Shown: positions 1 to 6,346 of the stretch, piece by piece
Position numbering within the stretch: position 1 is the first letter of the stretch
Layout: each line of letters opens with the position of its first letter
Source: Sphingobacteriales bacterium
Lineage (GTDB): Bacteria; Bacteroidota; Bacteroidia; Chitinophagales; Chitinophagaceae
NCBI GenBank assembly: GCA_947472965.1
Contig: CANJEF010000080.1
Location: 1 to 6,346 of the forward strand
Length of the DNA stretch: 6,346 nt
Reading direction: 5' to 3'
Notes under the pieces: model-generated
Seen by the model: only the letters and a program-made list of their open reading frames with translations
The model's database searches: none
What the model was told of the DNA's origin: nothing
Position numbers and translations under genes: made by a program

Positions 1-1853
1 TATCTGTGATGGAAGCAAACGAGCCAGTCGTAATTGCAAATGATGAGGGTAGAAGGACGACACCCAGCGTAGTTGCTTTTTTGAAAAATGGTGAAAGAAA
101 GGTAGGGGATCCTGCAAAGAGGCAGGCGATCACCAATCCAATCAATACCATCAGCAGTGTAAAGCGCTTCATGGGTAGAAGATTCGATGAGGTTACTGAA
201 GAAATTAAGCACTGGAGTTATAAGGTTGCCAAAGGCGATAATAACACGGTTAGAATTGATATTGATGGAAGGCTCTATACGCCTCAGGAAATTAGTGCGA
301 TGGTGCTTCAAAAAATGAAAAAAATTGCTGAAGACTATCTAGGGCATGAGGTTACCGAAGCTGTTGTTACAGTGCCGGCTTATTTTAATGATGCCCAGCG
401 CCAAGCTACAAAAGAGGCTGGTGAAATCGCTGGATTGACTATCAAAAGAATTATCAACGAGCCTACAGCAGCTGCGTTGGCTTATGGTTTGGACAAAAGG
501 GGACAGGAAAGTAAAATCGCAGTATTCGACTTAGGCGGTGGAACATTTGATATTTCAGTTTTGGAATTGGGTGATGGTGTTTTTGAAGTGAAATCAACCA
601 ACGGAGATACACACCTTGGTGGTGATGACTTTGATAAAGTGATCATGGATTGGCTTGCTGAAGAATTTAAAAAAGAAGAAAATGTTGACTTGCGTAAAGA
701 CCCAATGGCTCTTCAGCGCTTGAAAGAAGCTGCAGAAAAAGCAAAGGTTGAACTTTCTTCTTCAACAGAAACTGAAATCAACCTTCCATACGTTACCGCA
801 ATTGAAGGCGTACCTAAACACTTGGTAAAAAAACTTTCAAGAGCCAAGTTCGAGCAAATTGCAGATACCCTTTTCGAGCGTTGCCTCAGGCCTTGTGAAC
901 AAGCCCTAAAGGATGCTGGAATGAATGTGTCTGAAATTGATGAAGTTATCTTGGTTGGAGGCTCTAGCCGTATTCCGAAGGTTCAAGAAATCGTTGAGAA
1001 ATTTTTTGGGAGAAAGCCAAATAAAAGTGTGAATCCTGATGAGGCAGTAGCTATCGGAGCGGGTGTTCAAGGCGCAGTTCTTTCTGGTGAAGTTAAAGAT
1101 GTACTTCTTTTGGATGTAACTCCTTTAAGCTTGGGTATTGAAACATTGGGTGGGGTGATGACAGTTTTGATTCCTTCCAACACAACAATTCCAACAAAAA
1201 AATCTGAGACATTCTCAACCGCAGCAGATAATCAACCAGGAGTTCAGATTCAAGTACTTCAGGGTGAGAGACCAATGGCAAATCAAAACAAGACTTTGGG
1301 AATTTTCAATCTTGATAATTTGCCCCCATCACCAAGAGGGGTTCCTCAGATTGAAGTGACTTTCGATATTGATGCCAACGGAATGTTGAATGTGAGTGCG
1401 AAAGATAAAGGAACAGGCAAAGAACAAAAAATCAGGATTGAAGCAGGAAGTGGGTTAACCAAAGAAGAGATTGAGAAAATGAAGAATGAGGCAAAAGCAA
1501 ATGAATCAACTGATAAGGAAGCCCGTGAGCGTATTGATAAGTTGAACGCTGCAGATGGTCTTGTGTTCCAAACAGAAAAACAACTGAAGGAATTTGGTGA
1601 GAAAATACCAGCTGAAAAGAAATCGGTTATCGAGGCGGCAGTAGGCAAATTGAAAGAGGCACATAAGCTACAAGACATGACTGCGATAGAGTCTGCTTCA
1701 AAAGAACTGAATGATGCATGGATGGCTGCTAGTCAGGATATGTATAATGCTACCACTCCTTCCGGTTCGCAGCCTGGTGCTGAAGAGGCAACTTCAAATG
1801 CTGGGGCAGGAGCGGAGAATGTTACGGATGCAGAATTTGAAGAGGTTAAGTAA
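1..1853 (+). CDS. dnaK: Molecular chaperone DnaK (Hsp70), 5'-truncated by window edge
   Basis: ATP-driven cytosolic Hsp70 that binds exposed hydrophobic peptide segments and works with DnaJ and GrpE. The reading frame is open from base 1 (first whole codon at 3). By alignment to remembered DnaK sequences it enters at about residue 17, so the first phosphate-binding loop lies outside the window. The GTG and ATG near base 6 to 9 are internal codons, not starts. Inferred full length is about 632 aa, close to the 638 of E. coli. Visible landmarks (inferred full-length numbering): ATPase phosphate-2 motif DLGGGTFD near 192-199, including the Thr equivalent to E. coli T199; adenosine motif [10 protein letters not shown]; interdomain linker VLLLD at 383-387 followed by VTPLSLGIE; the beta substrate-binding domain; a helical lid; a Gly/Ala/Glu-rich disordered tail; and the conserved ending DAEFEEVK. 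It ends in TAA just before a hairpin terminator. No dnaJ or grpE follows. Identification is secure. Confidence 0.98.
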   Translation, partial: SVMEANEPVVIANDEGRRTTPSVVAFLKNGERKVGDPAKRQAITNPINTISSVKRFMGRRFDEVTEEIKHWSYKVAKGDNNTVRIDIDGRLYTPQEISAMVLQKMKKIAEDYLGHEVTEAVVTVPAYFNDAQRQATKEAGEIAGLTIKRIINEPTAAALAYGLDKRGQESKIAVFDLGGGTFDISVLELGDGVFEVKSTNGDTHLGGDDFDKVIMDWLAEEFKKEENVDLRKDPMALQRLKEAAEKAKVELSSSTETEINLPYVTAIEGVPKHLVKKLSRAKFEQIADTLFERCLRPCEQALKDAGMNVSEIDEVILVGGSSRIPKVQEIVEKFFGRKPNKSVNPDEAVAIGAGVQGAVLSGEVKDVLLLDVTPLSLGIETLGGVMTVLIPSNTTIPTKKSETFSTAADNQPGVQIQVLQGERPMANQNKTLGIFNLDNLPPSPRGVPQIEVTFDIDANGMLNVSAKDKGTGKEQKIRIEAGSGLTKEEIEKMKNEAKANESTDKEARERIDKLNAADGLVFQTEKQLKEFGEKIPAEKKSVIEAAVGKLKEAHKLQDMTAIESASKELNDAWMAASQDMYNATTPSGSQPGAEEATSNAGAGAENVTDAEFEEVK

Positions 1854-1876
1854 GTAAAATAAAGCAATTTAGATTG

Positions 1877-1907
1877 AAAGGGGTTGTTCCAACGAACACC
1901 CCTTTTT
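1877..1907 (+). terminator. Rho-independent terminator after dnaK, between convergent genes
   Basis: The left arm AAAGGGGTTGTTC pairs with the right arm GAACACCCCTTT around the 4-nt loop CAAC, with one bulged T. On the plus strand the stem runs straight into TTTTT and then ATATT, a good intrinsic terminator about 23 nt after the dnaK stop. Read on the minus strand the same hairpin follows the DUF2452 gene, but its T-run is only TTT and then CAATCT, so termination there should be weaker. The T-tract overlaps the minus-strand stop codon (1906-1908). Confidence 0.85.
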
Positions 1908-2697
1908 ATATTACTTCCATCCAAGTATGATCAGCCAATAATTTTACGGATGCCTCACATTTTTTAAAGGGACCATTGCTTCCCCATTCTTTAGGACTGA
2001 TCAGTGAGAGGACATGATTGCCGTCTTTTTTTTCGTATAAATAATAAACTTGTCCTATGACAGGAGTGAAATTAAGTTTGGCTGCGTAAATAAGCATTGA
2101 AAGCTCTTTTCTCTTTTGAATTTCCTGCGCTTGAATAGCAAGTAACTCAATTTGCTGACGTATTTGAGTCAGCTGCATATTAGTTTGCTCTTCCATTGCG
2201 GTTAATGCCTTGTGCCTTATCACCCCTTCTTCTGTGGGCCTTATCACAGCACCAGAAACAGAACTTGAATAGGGCAGCACGCTCATCTGTTTATGATAAT
2301 AGATGAGGTTTTTATAGGGCGTGCCGTCAGATTTAAAACCGTCTTCAGTTATTTTCATATAACCATTCGGCATGATTTCATGCAATACCTTTAGAGTAAG
2401 TATTTCATTTTTATAAAAGGAAACAGAAAAATGTATTCCATCAATGAAATCGATGGATGCCTTTTCTGCAATCTCATCGTTGTTAAGAGTATGAGAATCG
2501 CCATCAGCAACTATTTTGTAAGTTGATGAATAGGCTGTATTTTCTAAAGTCACCCAATTCATGTCGAATGAAAGAACATGGCTTTCAAGATCGGTCGTTA
2601 TTTTATATGTTCCGGACTTAGGTCTCTCGCCTTGTTCATAAATTCCTTTTTCAGGAAAAAGTTGCCACGAAAATAGAAAGTTGTATGCCTGAATCAT
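1906..2697 (-). CDS. Two-domain protein: lipocalin-like N-terminal region plus DUF2452
   Basis: Function unknown; 263 aa from the ATG at 2697. A GTG two codons upstream (2703) is an alternative start. The ATG is preferred as the stronger codon, and neither has a Shine-Dalgarno. Residues about 7-136 are beta-strand-rich, with repeated 'GTYKI' and 'STYKI' segments. They end in 'DGFKSDGTPYKNLIYYHK', a pattern that resembles small lipocalin-like 'GTWKLNP…' proteins; this resemblance is a judgement by eye. Residues about 140-263 match DUF2452 as I remember it, a family that includes human C1orf50. The region has an amphipathic helix (about 164-207, rich in Q, I, L and E, probably coiled coil), then 'VYYLYEKKDG', the signature ISPKEWG at 233-239, and a terminal LLADHTW. 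There is no signal peptide or membrane segment, so it is probably cytosolic. It is convergent with dnaK, divergent from prfB and apparently a single-gene transcript. Coding is secure and the DUF2452 assignment fairly strong. No biochemical role can be assigned. Confidence 0.85.
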   Translation of the reverse strand: MIQAYNFLFSWQLFPEKGIYEQGERPKSGTYKITTDLESHVLSFDMNWVTLENTAYSSTYKIVADGDSHTLNNDEIAEKASIDFIDGIHFSVSFYKNEILTLKVLHEIMPNGYMKITEDGFKSDGTPYKNLIYYHKQMSVLPYSSSVSGAVIRPTEEGVIRHKALTAMEEQTNMQLTQIRQQIELLAIQAQEIQKRKELSMLIYAAKLNFTPVIGQVYYLYEKKDGNHVLSLISPKEWGSNGPFKKCEASVKLLADHTWMEVI

Positions 2698-2742
2698 GAA
2701 CACTAAACAACATTTTCCCTTATTGGTTCTGAAAAAGTAAAT

Positions 2743-2775
2743 TTTAGGACAGATAATACTATTTGATTAATTTTG
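2743..2775 (+). promoter_or_regulatory. Candidate Bacteroidota-type promoter for prfB
   Basis: TAATTTTG at 2768-2775 fits the Bacteroidota primary sigma -7 consensus TAnnTTTG exactly. A one-mismatch -33 element (TTTA for TTTG) lies at 2743-2746, giving 21 bp spacing. The expected start of transcription, a few bases after the G, falls at about 2779-2782. That is on or next to the prfB ATG at 2781, so the mRNA may be leaderless or nearly so. The -7 match is seen directly; promoter activity is inferred. Confidence 0.45.
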
Positions 2776-2780
2776 TAGCT

Positions 2781-3873
2781 ATGACAATAGAGCAATTAAA
2801 AGTTATGAGAGACCGTCTGTCCGTCTTGAGGAGGTTTCTTTGACGTCGCTAACAGGGAACATAAGATAACTGAGGACAAACAAAAGTCGCTTTCTCCCGG
2901 ATTCTGGGATGACAACAAGCGTGCCACAGAAATATTGAAGACAATAAAAGTCAATGAATATTGGCTTAACCTCTACTTGAATACTCAAGCTGCAATAGAG
3001 GATTTTTCTATTTTATTCGATTACTGGAAGGATGGTGATTGCACTGAAGAAGAAGTGAAAGCAGCACACACTGTTGCAATTACCTTATTGGATGAAACCG
3101 AATTCAAGTGTACCTTAAACCAAGCTGAAGACGAATTACCTGCTGTATTGCAGGTCAACAGTGGCGCTGGTGGAACAGAGAGCCAGGATTGGGCTGAAAT
3201 GCTCGTTAGGATGTATAGAATGTATGGTGAAAAGCAGGGATGGACCGTTACTGAATTAGATTGGCAAGATGGTGATGGTGCAGGCATTAAAAGTGCTGTT
3301 CTTCAATTTGAAGGACCTTTTGCATATGGGTTTCTAAAAGCAGAAAATGGAGTGCATCGCCTGGTTAGGATTTCACCATTCGATAGCAATGCAAGAAGAC
3401 ATACATCCTTTGCGTCAGTATATGTATATCCCTTGGTAGATGATTCTATTGAAATTGATGTTAATCCTGCAGACATTGAATGGGAGTTTTATCGATCTGG
3501 TGGTAAGGGCGGTCAAAATGTAAATAAAGTTGAAACTGCTGTTAGAATAAAACATATTCCAAGTGGAATTATCGTTGAATGCCAACAGGCAAGAACGCAG
3601 GGTGAGAATAGGGATAAGGCTTTGAAAATGTTGAAAAGTAAGCTTTACGAAGCAGAACTCCGCAGAAGGGAAGAGATCAAAAATGCTAATAACGCCTCCA
3701 AGAAAAAAATAGAGTGGGGTAGTCAAATTCGAAGCTATGTATTCCACCCTTACAAAATGATAAAAGACCATCGTACAGATTTTGAAGTTGGAAATATCCA
3801 ACCCGTCATGGACGGTGAGTTGGATGGTTTCATCAAAGCGTATCTCATGATGGAAAAAGATAATGTTTCATAA
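2781..3873 (+). CDS. prfB: Peptide chain release factor 2, expressed by programmed +1 frameshift
   Basis: RF2 recognises UGA and UAA stop codons in the ribosomal A site and triggers hydrolysis of the finished peptide. The coding sequence is two joined pieces: 2781-2840 (20 codons, [12 protein letters not shown]…RRFL) and 2842-3873 in the +1 frame (343 codons plus TAA). The total is 363 aa, against 365 for E. coli RF2. The joined peptide LRRFLDVANRE aligns with E. coli LRGYLDYDAKKE, which supports both the start and the shift point. Full-length landmarks: domain-2 segment [12 protein letters not shown] at about 126-137, the stop-codon-reading tripeptide SPF at 198-200, and the catalytic GGQ at 243-245 (bases 3508-3516). 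The ending matches RF2 '[10 protein letters not shown]…KDHRT…V'. The ATG at 2781 has no Shine-Dalgarno; an in-frame TAA at 2754 limits upstream extension. A caller starting at the TTG at 2935 would lose 51 residues. The pruA start follows after 11 nt, suggesting an operon. Confidence 0.97.
2829..2844 (+). promoter_or_regulatory. prfB programmed +1 frameshift signal with internal Shine-Dalgarno
   Basis: AGGAGG (2829-2834), 3 nt (TTT), slippery CTT (2838-2840), TGA (2841-2843), then C (2844). This has the same architecture as the E. coli prfB site (AGGGGG, TAT, CTT TGA C). In the family, the internal Shine-Dalgarno pairs with 16S rRNA and helps peptidyl-tRNA-Leu slip from CUU to UUU when the UGA is decoded slowly. 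Low RF2 therefore raises RF2 synthesis, a negative feedback loop. After the slip the next codon is GAC (Asp21). If UGA is read normally, a 20-residue peptide is released. The AGGAGG is fully complementary to the usual anti-SD core CCUCCU. Confidence 0.95.
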
Positions 3874-3884
3874 AAATACAAGAA

Positions 3885-5516
3885 ATGAAAAACGGTCATT
3901 ACAGTGTGCCTCTGCCTTTGAACGAGCCTATACTTTCTTATGCTCCCAACACACCTGAGAGAGCGAGGTTGAAAGAAGTTTTAAAGGAATTGAAATCTGA
4001 AGTTTCAGATATCCCTATGTATATAGGATCTAGAGAAGTTAAAACCAACAACCGAATTGCCATTAGACCCCCCCATGAGAAAAAGCATATTCTTGGTCAT
4101 TTTCATTTTGGTGACAAGAAACATGTAAAAATGGCAATTGATGCTGCATTGAATGCCAAGGCTGATTGGGAAAACATGTCATGGGAAAACCGTGCTGCAA
4201 TTTTCTTAAGGGCAGCAGATCTTATTGCTACCAAATACAGACCTTATATGAATGGCACAACCATGTTGTGTCAGAGTAAAACGGTTTTTCAAGCTGAAAT
4301 AGATAGTGCTTGTGAGCTGATTGACTTTCTGCGTTTTAATGTTCATTTTCTTTCAGAAATATACAGCCAACAACCTATTAGTGGTCCAGGTACCCATAAT
4401 CACCTTGAATACCGACCTTTAGAAGGTTTCGTGTTGGCTATTACTCCTTTTAACTTTACTGCTATTGGAGGTAATTTACCTGCATCTGCAGCACTTTGCG
4501 GAAATACGGTGGTTTGGAAACCAGCAAATACTCAGGTTTACTCAGCTCAGATGTTTATGCGTGTAATGAAAGAGGCGGGGTTGCCTGATGGAGTGATTAA
4601 TTTGATCTATGTTAATGGTGCTGAATTGGGTGAAGTTTGTTTTGCACACCGTGAATTTGCTGGTGTTCATTTCACTGGTTCAACGGGTGTATTCAATTCA
4701 ATGTGGAAGTCTATCGGTGAAAATATTAGTAAGTACAGGTCTTATCCGCGCATCGTAGGAGAAACAGGAGGAAAGGATTTTGTAATGGTTCATCCTTCAG
4801 CGGATGCTGATGTCGTTGCTACCGCGCTGTTGCGTGGTGCGTTTGAGTTTCAAGGACAAAAATGCTCAGCTGCATCGAGGGCTTATATCCCTTCAAATTT
4901 GGCATCACAAGTAAGACGTAAACTTATAGCAGGCGTTAAGAGTTTCAAAATGGGATCCGTAGAGGATTTCTCAAATTTTATCACTGCGGTGATAGATGAA
5001 AAGTCGTTTAATAACATCAAGGGATATCTGGATAAGACAAAAAGATCTTCCAAGGCTAAGATAATAGTTGGAGGTAATTGTAATAAAACGATTGGATACT
5101 TTGTTGAACCAACAATCATTGAAACAACTGATCCATACTATGTAACAATGTGTGAAGAAATTTTTGGACCGGTGCCTACAATTTATGTTTACCCAGAGAG
5201 GAAGTTTGAAGAAACATTGGATGTGCTTGATAAGACATCTCCTTATGCGCTGACTGGTTCAATTATTTCAAACGACCGTGCTTCTATTCAACTGGCAAGC
5301 CACAAGCTCAGAAATGCTGCAGGTAATTTCTACATAAATGATAAACCAACAGGTGCGGTAGTGGGTCAGCAGCCATTTGGTGGTGCGAGGGCTTCCGGTA
5401 CAAACGATAAGGCTGGATCGATGTTGAATCTTTACAGGTGGTTAAGTGCCAGAACAGTAAAAGAGACCTTTAATCCACCAACAGACTATAGTTATCCATT
5501 TATGCAACCTGAATAA
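3885..5516 (+). CDS. pruA: 1-pyrroline-5-carboxylate dehydrogenase (ALDH4 type, monofunctional)
   Basis: NAD-dependent oxidation of pyrroline-5-carboxylate (via glutamate semialdehyde) to glutamate, the second step of proline breakdown, in the cytosol. At 543 aa it aligns along its whole length with human ALDH4A1 as I remember it: 'QPIS', 'LEGFV', 'SPFNFTAIGGNL' (here TPFNFTAIGG), and near-identical 'RNAAGNFYINDK' and 'GQQPFGGARASGTNDK'. Catalytic features: Asn190 in PFNFTA, the nucleotide-binding FTGSTG at 263-268, general base Glu293 in GETGGK, and nucleophile Cys327 in GQKCSA. All are present, so it should be active. There is no proline dehydrogenase domain, so it is not a PutA fusion; the partner dehydrogenase must be elsewhere. 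The start ATG is 11 nt after the prfB stop with an A-rich, SD-free leader, and the family-like sequence begins soon after. It is probably co-transcribed with prfB. A run of seven C at 4068-4074 falls in codons Arg-Pro-Pro-His without disturbing the frame. Confidence 0.96.
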   Translation: MKNGHYSVPLPLNEPILSYAPNTPERARLKEVLKELKSEVSDIPMYIGSREVKTNNRIAIRPPHEKKHILGHFHFGDKKHVKMAIDAALNAKADWENMSWENRAAIFLRAADLIATKYRPYMNGTTMLCQSKTVFQAEIDSACELIDFLRFNVHFLSEIYSQQPISGPGTHNHLEYRPLEGFVLAITPFNFTAIGGNLPASAALCGNTVVWKPANTQVYSAQMFMRVMKEAGLPDGVINLIYVNGAELGEVCFAHREFAGVHFTGSTGVFNSMWKSIGENISKYRSYPRIVGETGGKDFVMVHPSADADVVATALLRGAFEFQGQKCSAASRAYIPSNLASQVRRKLIAGVKSFKMGSVEDFSNFITAVIDEKSFNNIKGYLDKTKRSSKAKIIVGGNCNKTIGYFVEPTIIETTDPYYVTMCEEIFGPVPTIYVYPERKFEETLDVLDKTSPYALTGSIISNDRASIQLASHKLRNAAGNFYINDKPTGAVVGQQPFGGARASGTNDKAGSMLNLYRWLSARTVKETFNPPTDYSYPFMQPE

Positions 5517-5554
5517 GTGATTCTTAATCCAATTATTACTTAAATTCACAACCG

Positions 5555-6088
5555 ATGAAAGGAATGACAACAATCATGGATGAAGAACAACTCAAGTTAA
5601 CCTTGAAGAGGCTTTCACATGAATTGATTGAAAATCATTACCCATTCACCGATTCTTGTATCATTGGTATCCAACCTAGGGGTATTGCAGTGAGCGATTT
5701 CATAACAAGTTATATCATGCAAGTCCATCCGGATATAAAATTGAATTATGGAAAATTGGACATCACTTTTTATCGGGATGATTTCAGGAATCAACTTCAT
5801 GTTCCGGGAATAACTGATCTCCCATTTCCAATCGAACACAAGAAAGTGATACTCATTGATGATGTGTTGTATACAGGTAGAACCATACGTGCCGCGATGG
5901 ACGCTTTACTAGATTATGGAAGAGCAAAAAAAGTGGAGCTCTGTATACTGGTAGACCGTAAATTCAGCAGGGAATTGCCTATTCAGCCAGATTATGTGGG
6001 TAAATCAATTGACTCAATCATTACCCAAAAAGTAAAAGTGATTTGGGAAGAACAGGAAAAGAAAGTGATACTTTATGATGCCAAATAA
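5555..6088 (+). CDS. pyrR: PyrR-type phosphoribosyltransferase (pyr regulator / uracil PRTase)
   Basis: Type I phosphoribosyltransferase, 177 aa (Bacillus PyrR is about 181). The PRPP-binding signature VILIDDVLYTGRT is at 98-110. The PyrR hallmarks 'SHELIENH', 'GKLDITFYRDDF', 'DALLDYG', 'LVDR…SRELPI' and 'DYVGKSI' are all present, which separates it from plain Upp or Hpt. In Gram-positive bacteria PyrR binds pyr mRNA in response to UMP and promotes attenuation, with side activity converting uracil plus PRPP to UMP. Compared with Bacillus positions I recall as implicated in RNA binding, H22, R141 and K152 have counterparts, but T18, K40 and R146 appear as Lys, Gln and Gln. Together with the lack of a visible attenuator, this leaves RNA regulation unproven. 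The start is uncertain: ATGs at 5555, 5564 and 5576 are all in frame and none has a well-spaced SD. It lies 38 nt after pruA and 57 nt before pyrB. Confidence 0.93.
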   Translation: MKGMTTIMDEEQLKLTLKRLSHELIENHYPFTDSCIIGIQPRGIAVSDFITSYIMQVHPDIKLNYGKLDITFYRDDFRNQLHVPGITDLPFPIEHKKVILIDDVLYTGRTIRAAMDALLDYGRAKKVELCILVDRKFSRELPIQPDYVGKSIDSIITQKVKVIWEEQEKKVILYDAK

Positions 6089-6145
6089 ACACGTTCATAA
6101 AATAGTTCTCCATATTTCATTTCTATATTTTAACTTCGCTCCCTA

Positions 6146-6346
6146 ATGCACCTAAGTTCAAAACATCTGCTAGGCATTAGAGACCTTCCACCGGAAGATA
6201 TTCAACTCATTTTAGATACAGCTGTTCAATTTAAGGAAGTCCTGCAAAGACCAATCAAGAAAGTTCCATCACTTCGGGATATTACAATTGTCAATCTCTT
6301 TTTTGAAAATTCAACCCGTACAAGAATTTCATTTGAATTAGCAGAA
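6146..6346 (+). CDS. pyrB: Aspartate carbamoyltransferase catalytic subunit, 3'-truncated by window edge
   Basis: Condenses carbamoyl phosphate and aspartate to N-carbamoyl-aspartate, the first committed step of pyrimidine synthesis, in the cytosol. Only the first 67 codons are in the window, out of about 300 usual for the family. The start ATG is set by an in-frame TAA at 6131-6133. The amino terminus '[20 protein letters not shown]' is typical. The carbamoyl-phosphate-binding signature FFENSTRTR is complete, with S56-T57-R58-T59-R60. Ornithine carbamoyltransferase shares a similar STRTR-type motif, but the flanking '[19 protein letters not shown]' and 'SFELAE' together with the pyrR neighbour favour PyrB. 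The leader is SD-free. The 57-nt spacer after pyrR holds no convincing hairpin; a weak TATATTTT at 6124-6131 is one base off the -7 consensus but has no clear -33 partner. Confidence 0.95.
   Translation, partial: MHLSSKHLLGIRDLPPEDIQLILDTAVQFKEVLQRPIKKVPSLRDITIVNLFFENSTRTRISFELAE

Noticed and set aside
6..11. dnaK start at the GTG or ATG near base 6
   Set aside because: These codons correspond to about V18-M19 of DnaK; the frame is open to the window edge and the ATP-binding N-terminus is outside.
1093..1678. Open frames antisense to dnaK
   Set aside because: Composition (Ser/Phe/Leu-rich, no recognisable domain) is as expected for mirror frames of a strongly coding gene.
2841..2843. In-frame TGA near the prfB 5' end as a disabling mutation or sequencing error (pseudogene)
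   Set aside because: The site matches the known RF2 recoding signal in all parts, and both frames together give a full-length RF2.
2803..3801. Minus-strand open frames opposite prfB
   Set aside because: They are shadows of the RF2 coding frame, with no recognisable protein or start signal.
2935..3873. RF2 starting at the TTG at 2935
   Set aside because: It would lose 51 conserved residues; the upstream +1 frame and zero-frame start align with E. coli RF2.
4068..4074. Run of seven C in pruA as a phase-variation tract or frameshift error
   Set aside because: The frame stays intact on both sides and matches the family; the run is short and pruA is not a typical phase-variable gene.
4766..4771. 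AGGAGG inside pruA as a second recoding or internal start site
   Set aside because: It encodes the conserved ETGGK catalytic motif, no slippery stop follows and no suitable start codon sits at the right spacing.
6124..6131. TATATTTT as a dedicated pyrB promoter
   Set aside because: One mismatch to the -7 consensus in an AT-rich spacer and no -33 element; too weak to annotate.
1..6346. CRISPR arrays, tRNA/rRNA genes, insertion sequences, defence or mobile modules
   Set aside because: No repeat-spacer pattern, no tRNA-like cloverleaf, no transposase or terminal inverted repeats noticed; almost all of the window is explained by conserved housekeeping genes.

Overview
This is a chromosomal housekeeping stretch from a member of the Bacteroidota. 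The evidence for that is protein similarity: DnaK with Bacteroidota-style wording such as '[11 protein letters not shown]', RF2 with '[12 protein letters not shown]', and the PyrB amino terminus. The DNA is AT-rich, a TAnnTTTG-type promoter element is visible, and none of the five visible translation starts has a Shine-Dalgarno sequence. A Cytophagales-like placement is possible but is only a guess. All five complete genes end in TAA.

Layout, left to right: (1) dnaK, plus strand, missing about its first 17 codons, which lie outside the window. (2) A hairpin terminator between convergent genes. (3) A minus-strand gene of unknown function whose carboxy half I recognise as DUF2452 and whose amino half resembles a lipocalin-like beta-rich domain. 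(4) A 77 to 83 bp divergent spacer carrying a candidate promoter placed almost on the prfB start codon. (5) A closely spaced plus-strand series: prfB (release factor 2), pruA (1-pyrroline-5-carboxylate dehydrogenase), pyrR and the first 67 codons of pyrB. The spacers are 11, 38 and 57 nt and contain no visible terminator, so co-transcription is plausible.

The clearest special signal is the programmed +1 frameshift in prfB. A 20-codon zero-frame start ends at CTT TGA C, preceded by AGGAGG at the classical 3-nt spacing, and the rest of RF2 is in the +1 frame. Gene callers will tend to miss the first 51 residues or call the gene broken. It is intact and 363 aa long when decoded by frameshifting.

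The genes do separate jobs: protein folding (DnaK), translation termination (RF2), proline or glutamate carbon flow (PruA) and pyrimidine supply (PyrR, PyrB). PyrR next to PyrB is the familiar pyrimidine pairing, but no attenuator is visible around pyrR. Several positions I recall as RNA-binding in Bacillus PyrR also differ, so its regulatory role here is uncertain. I see no mobile elements, CRISPR, tRNA, rRNA or defence genes, and no evidence of a wholly new system. The items most worth a second look are the recoding site in an SD-poor genome, the two-domain DUF2452 protein and the PyrR question.
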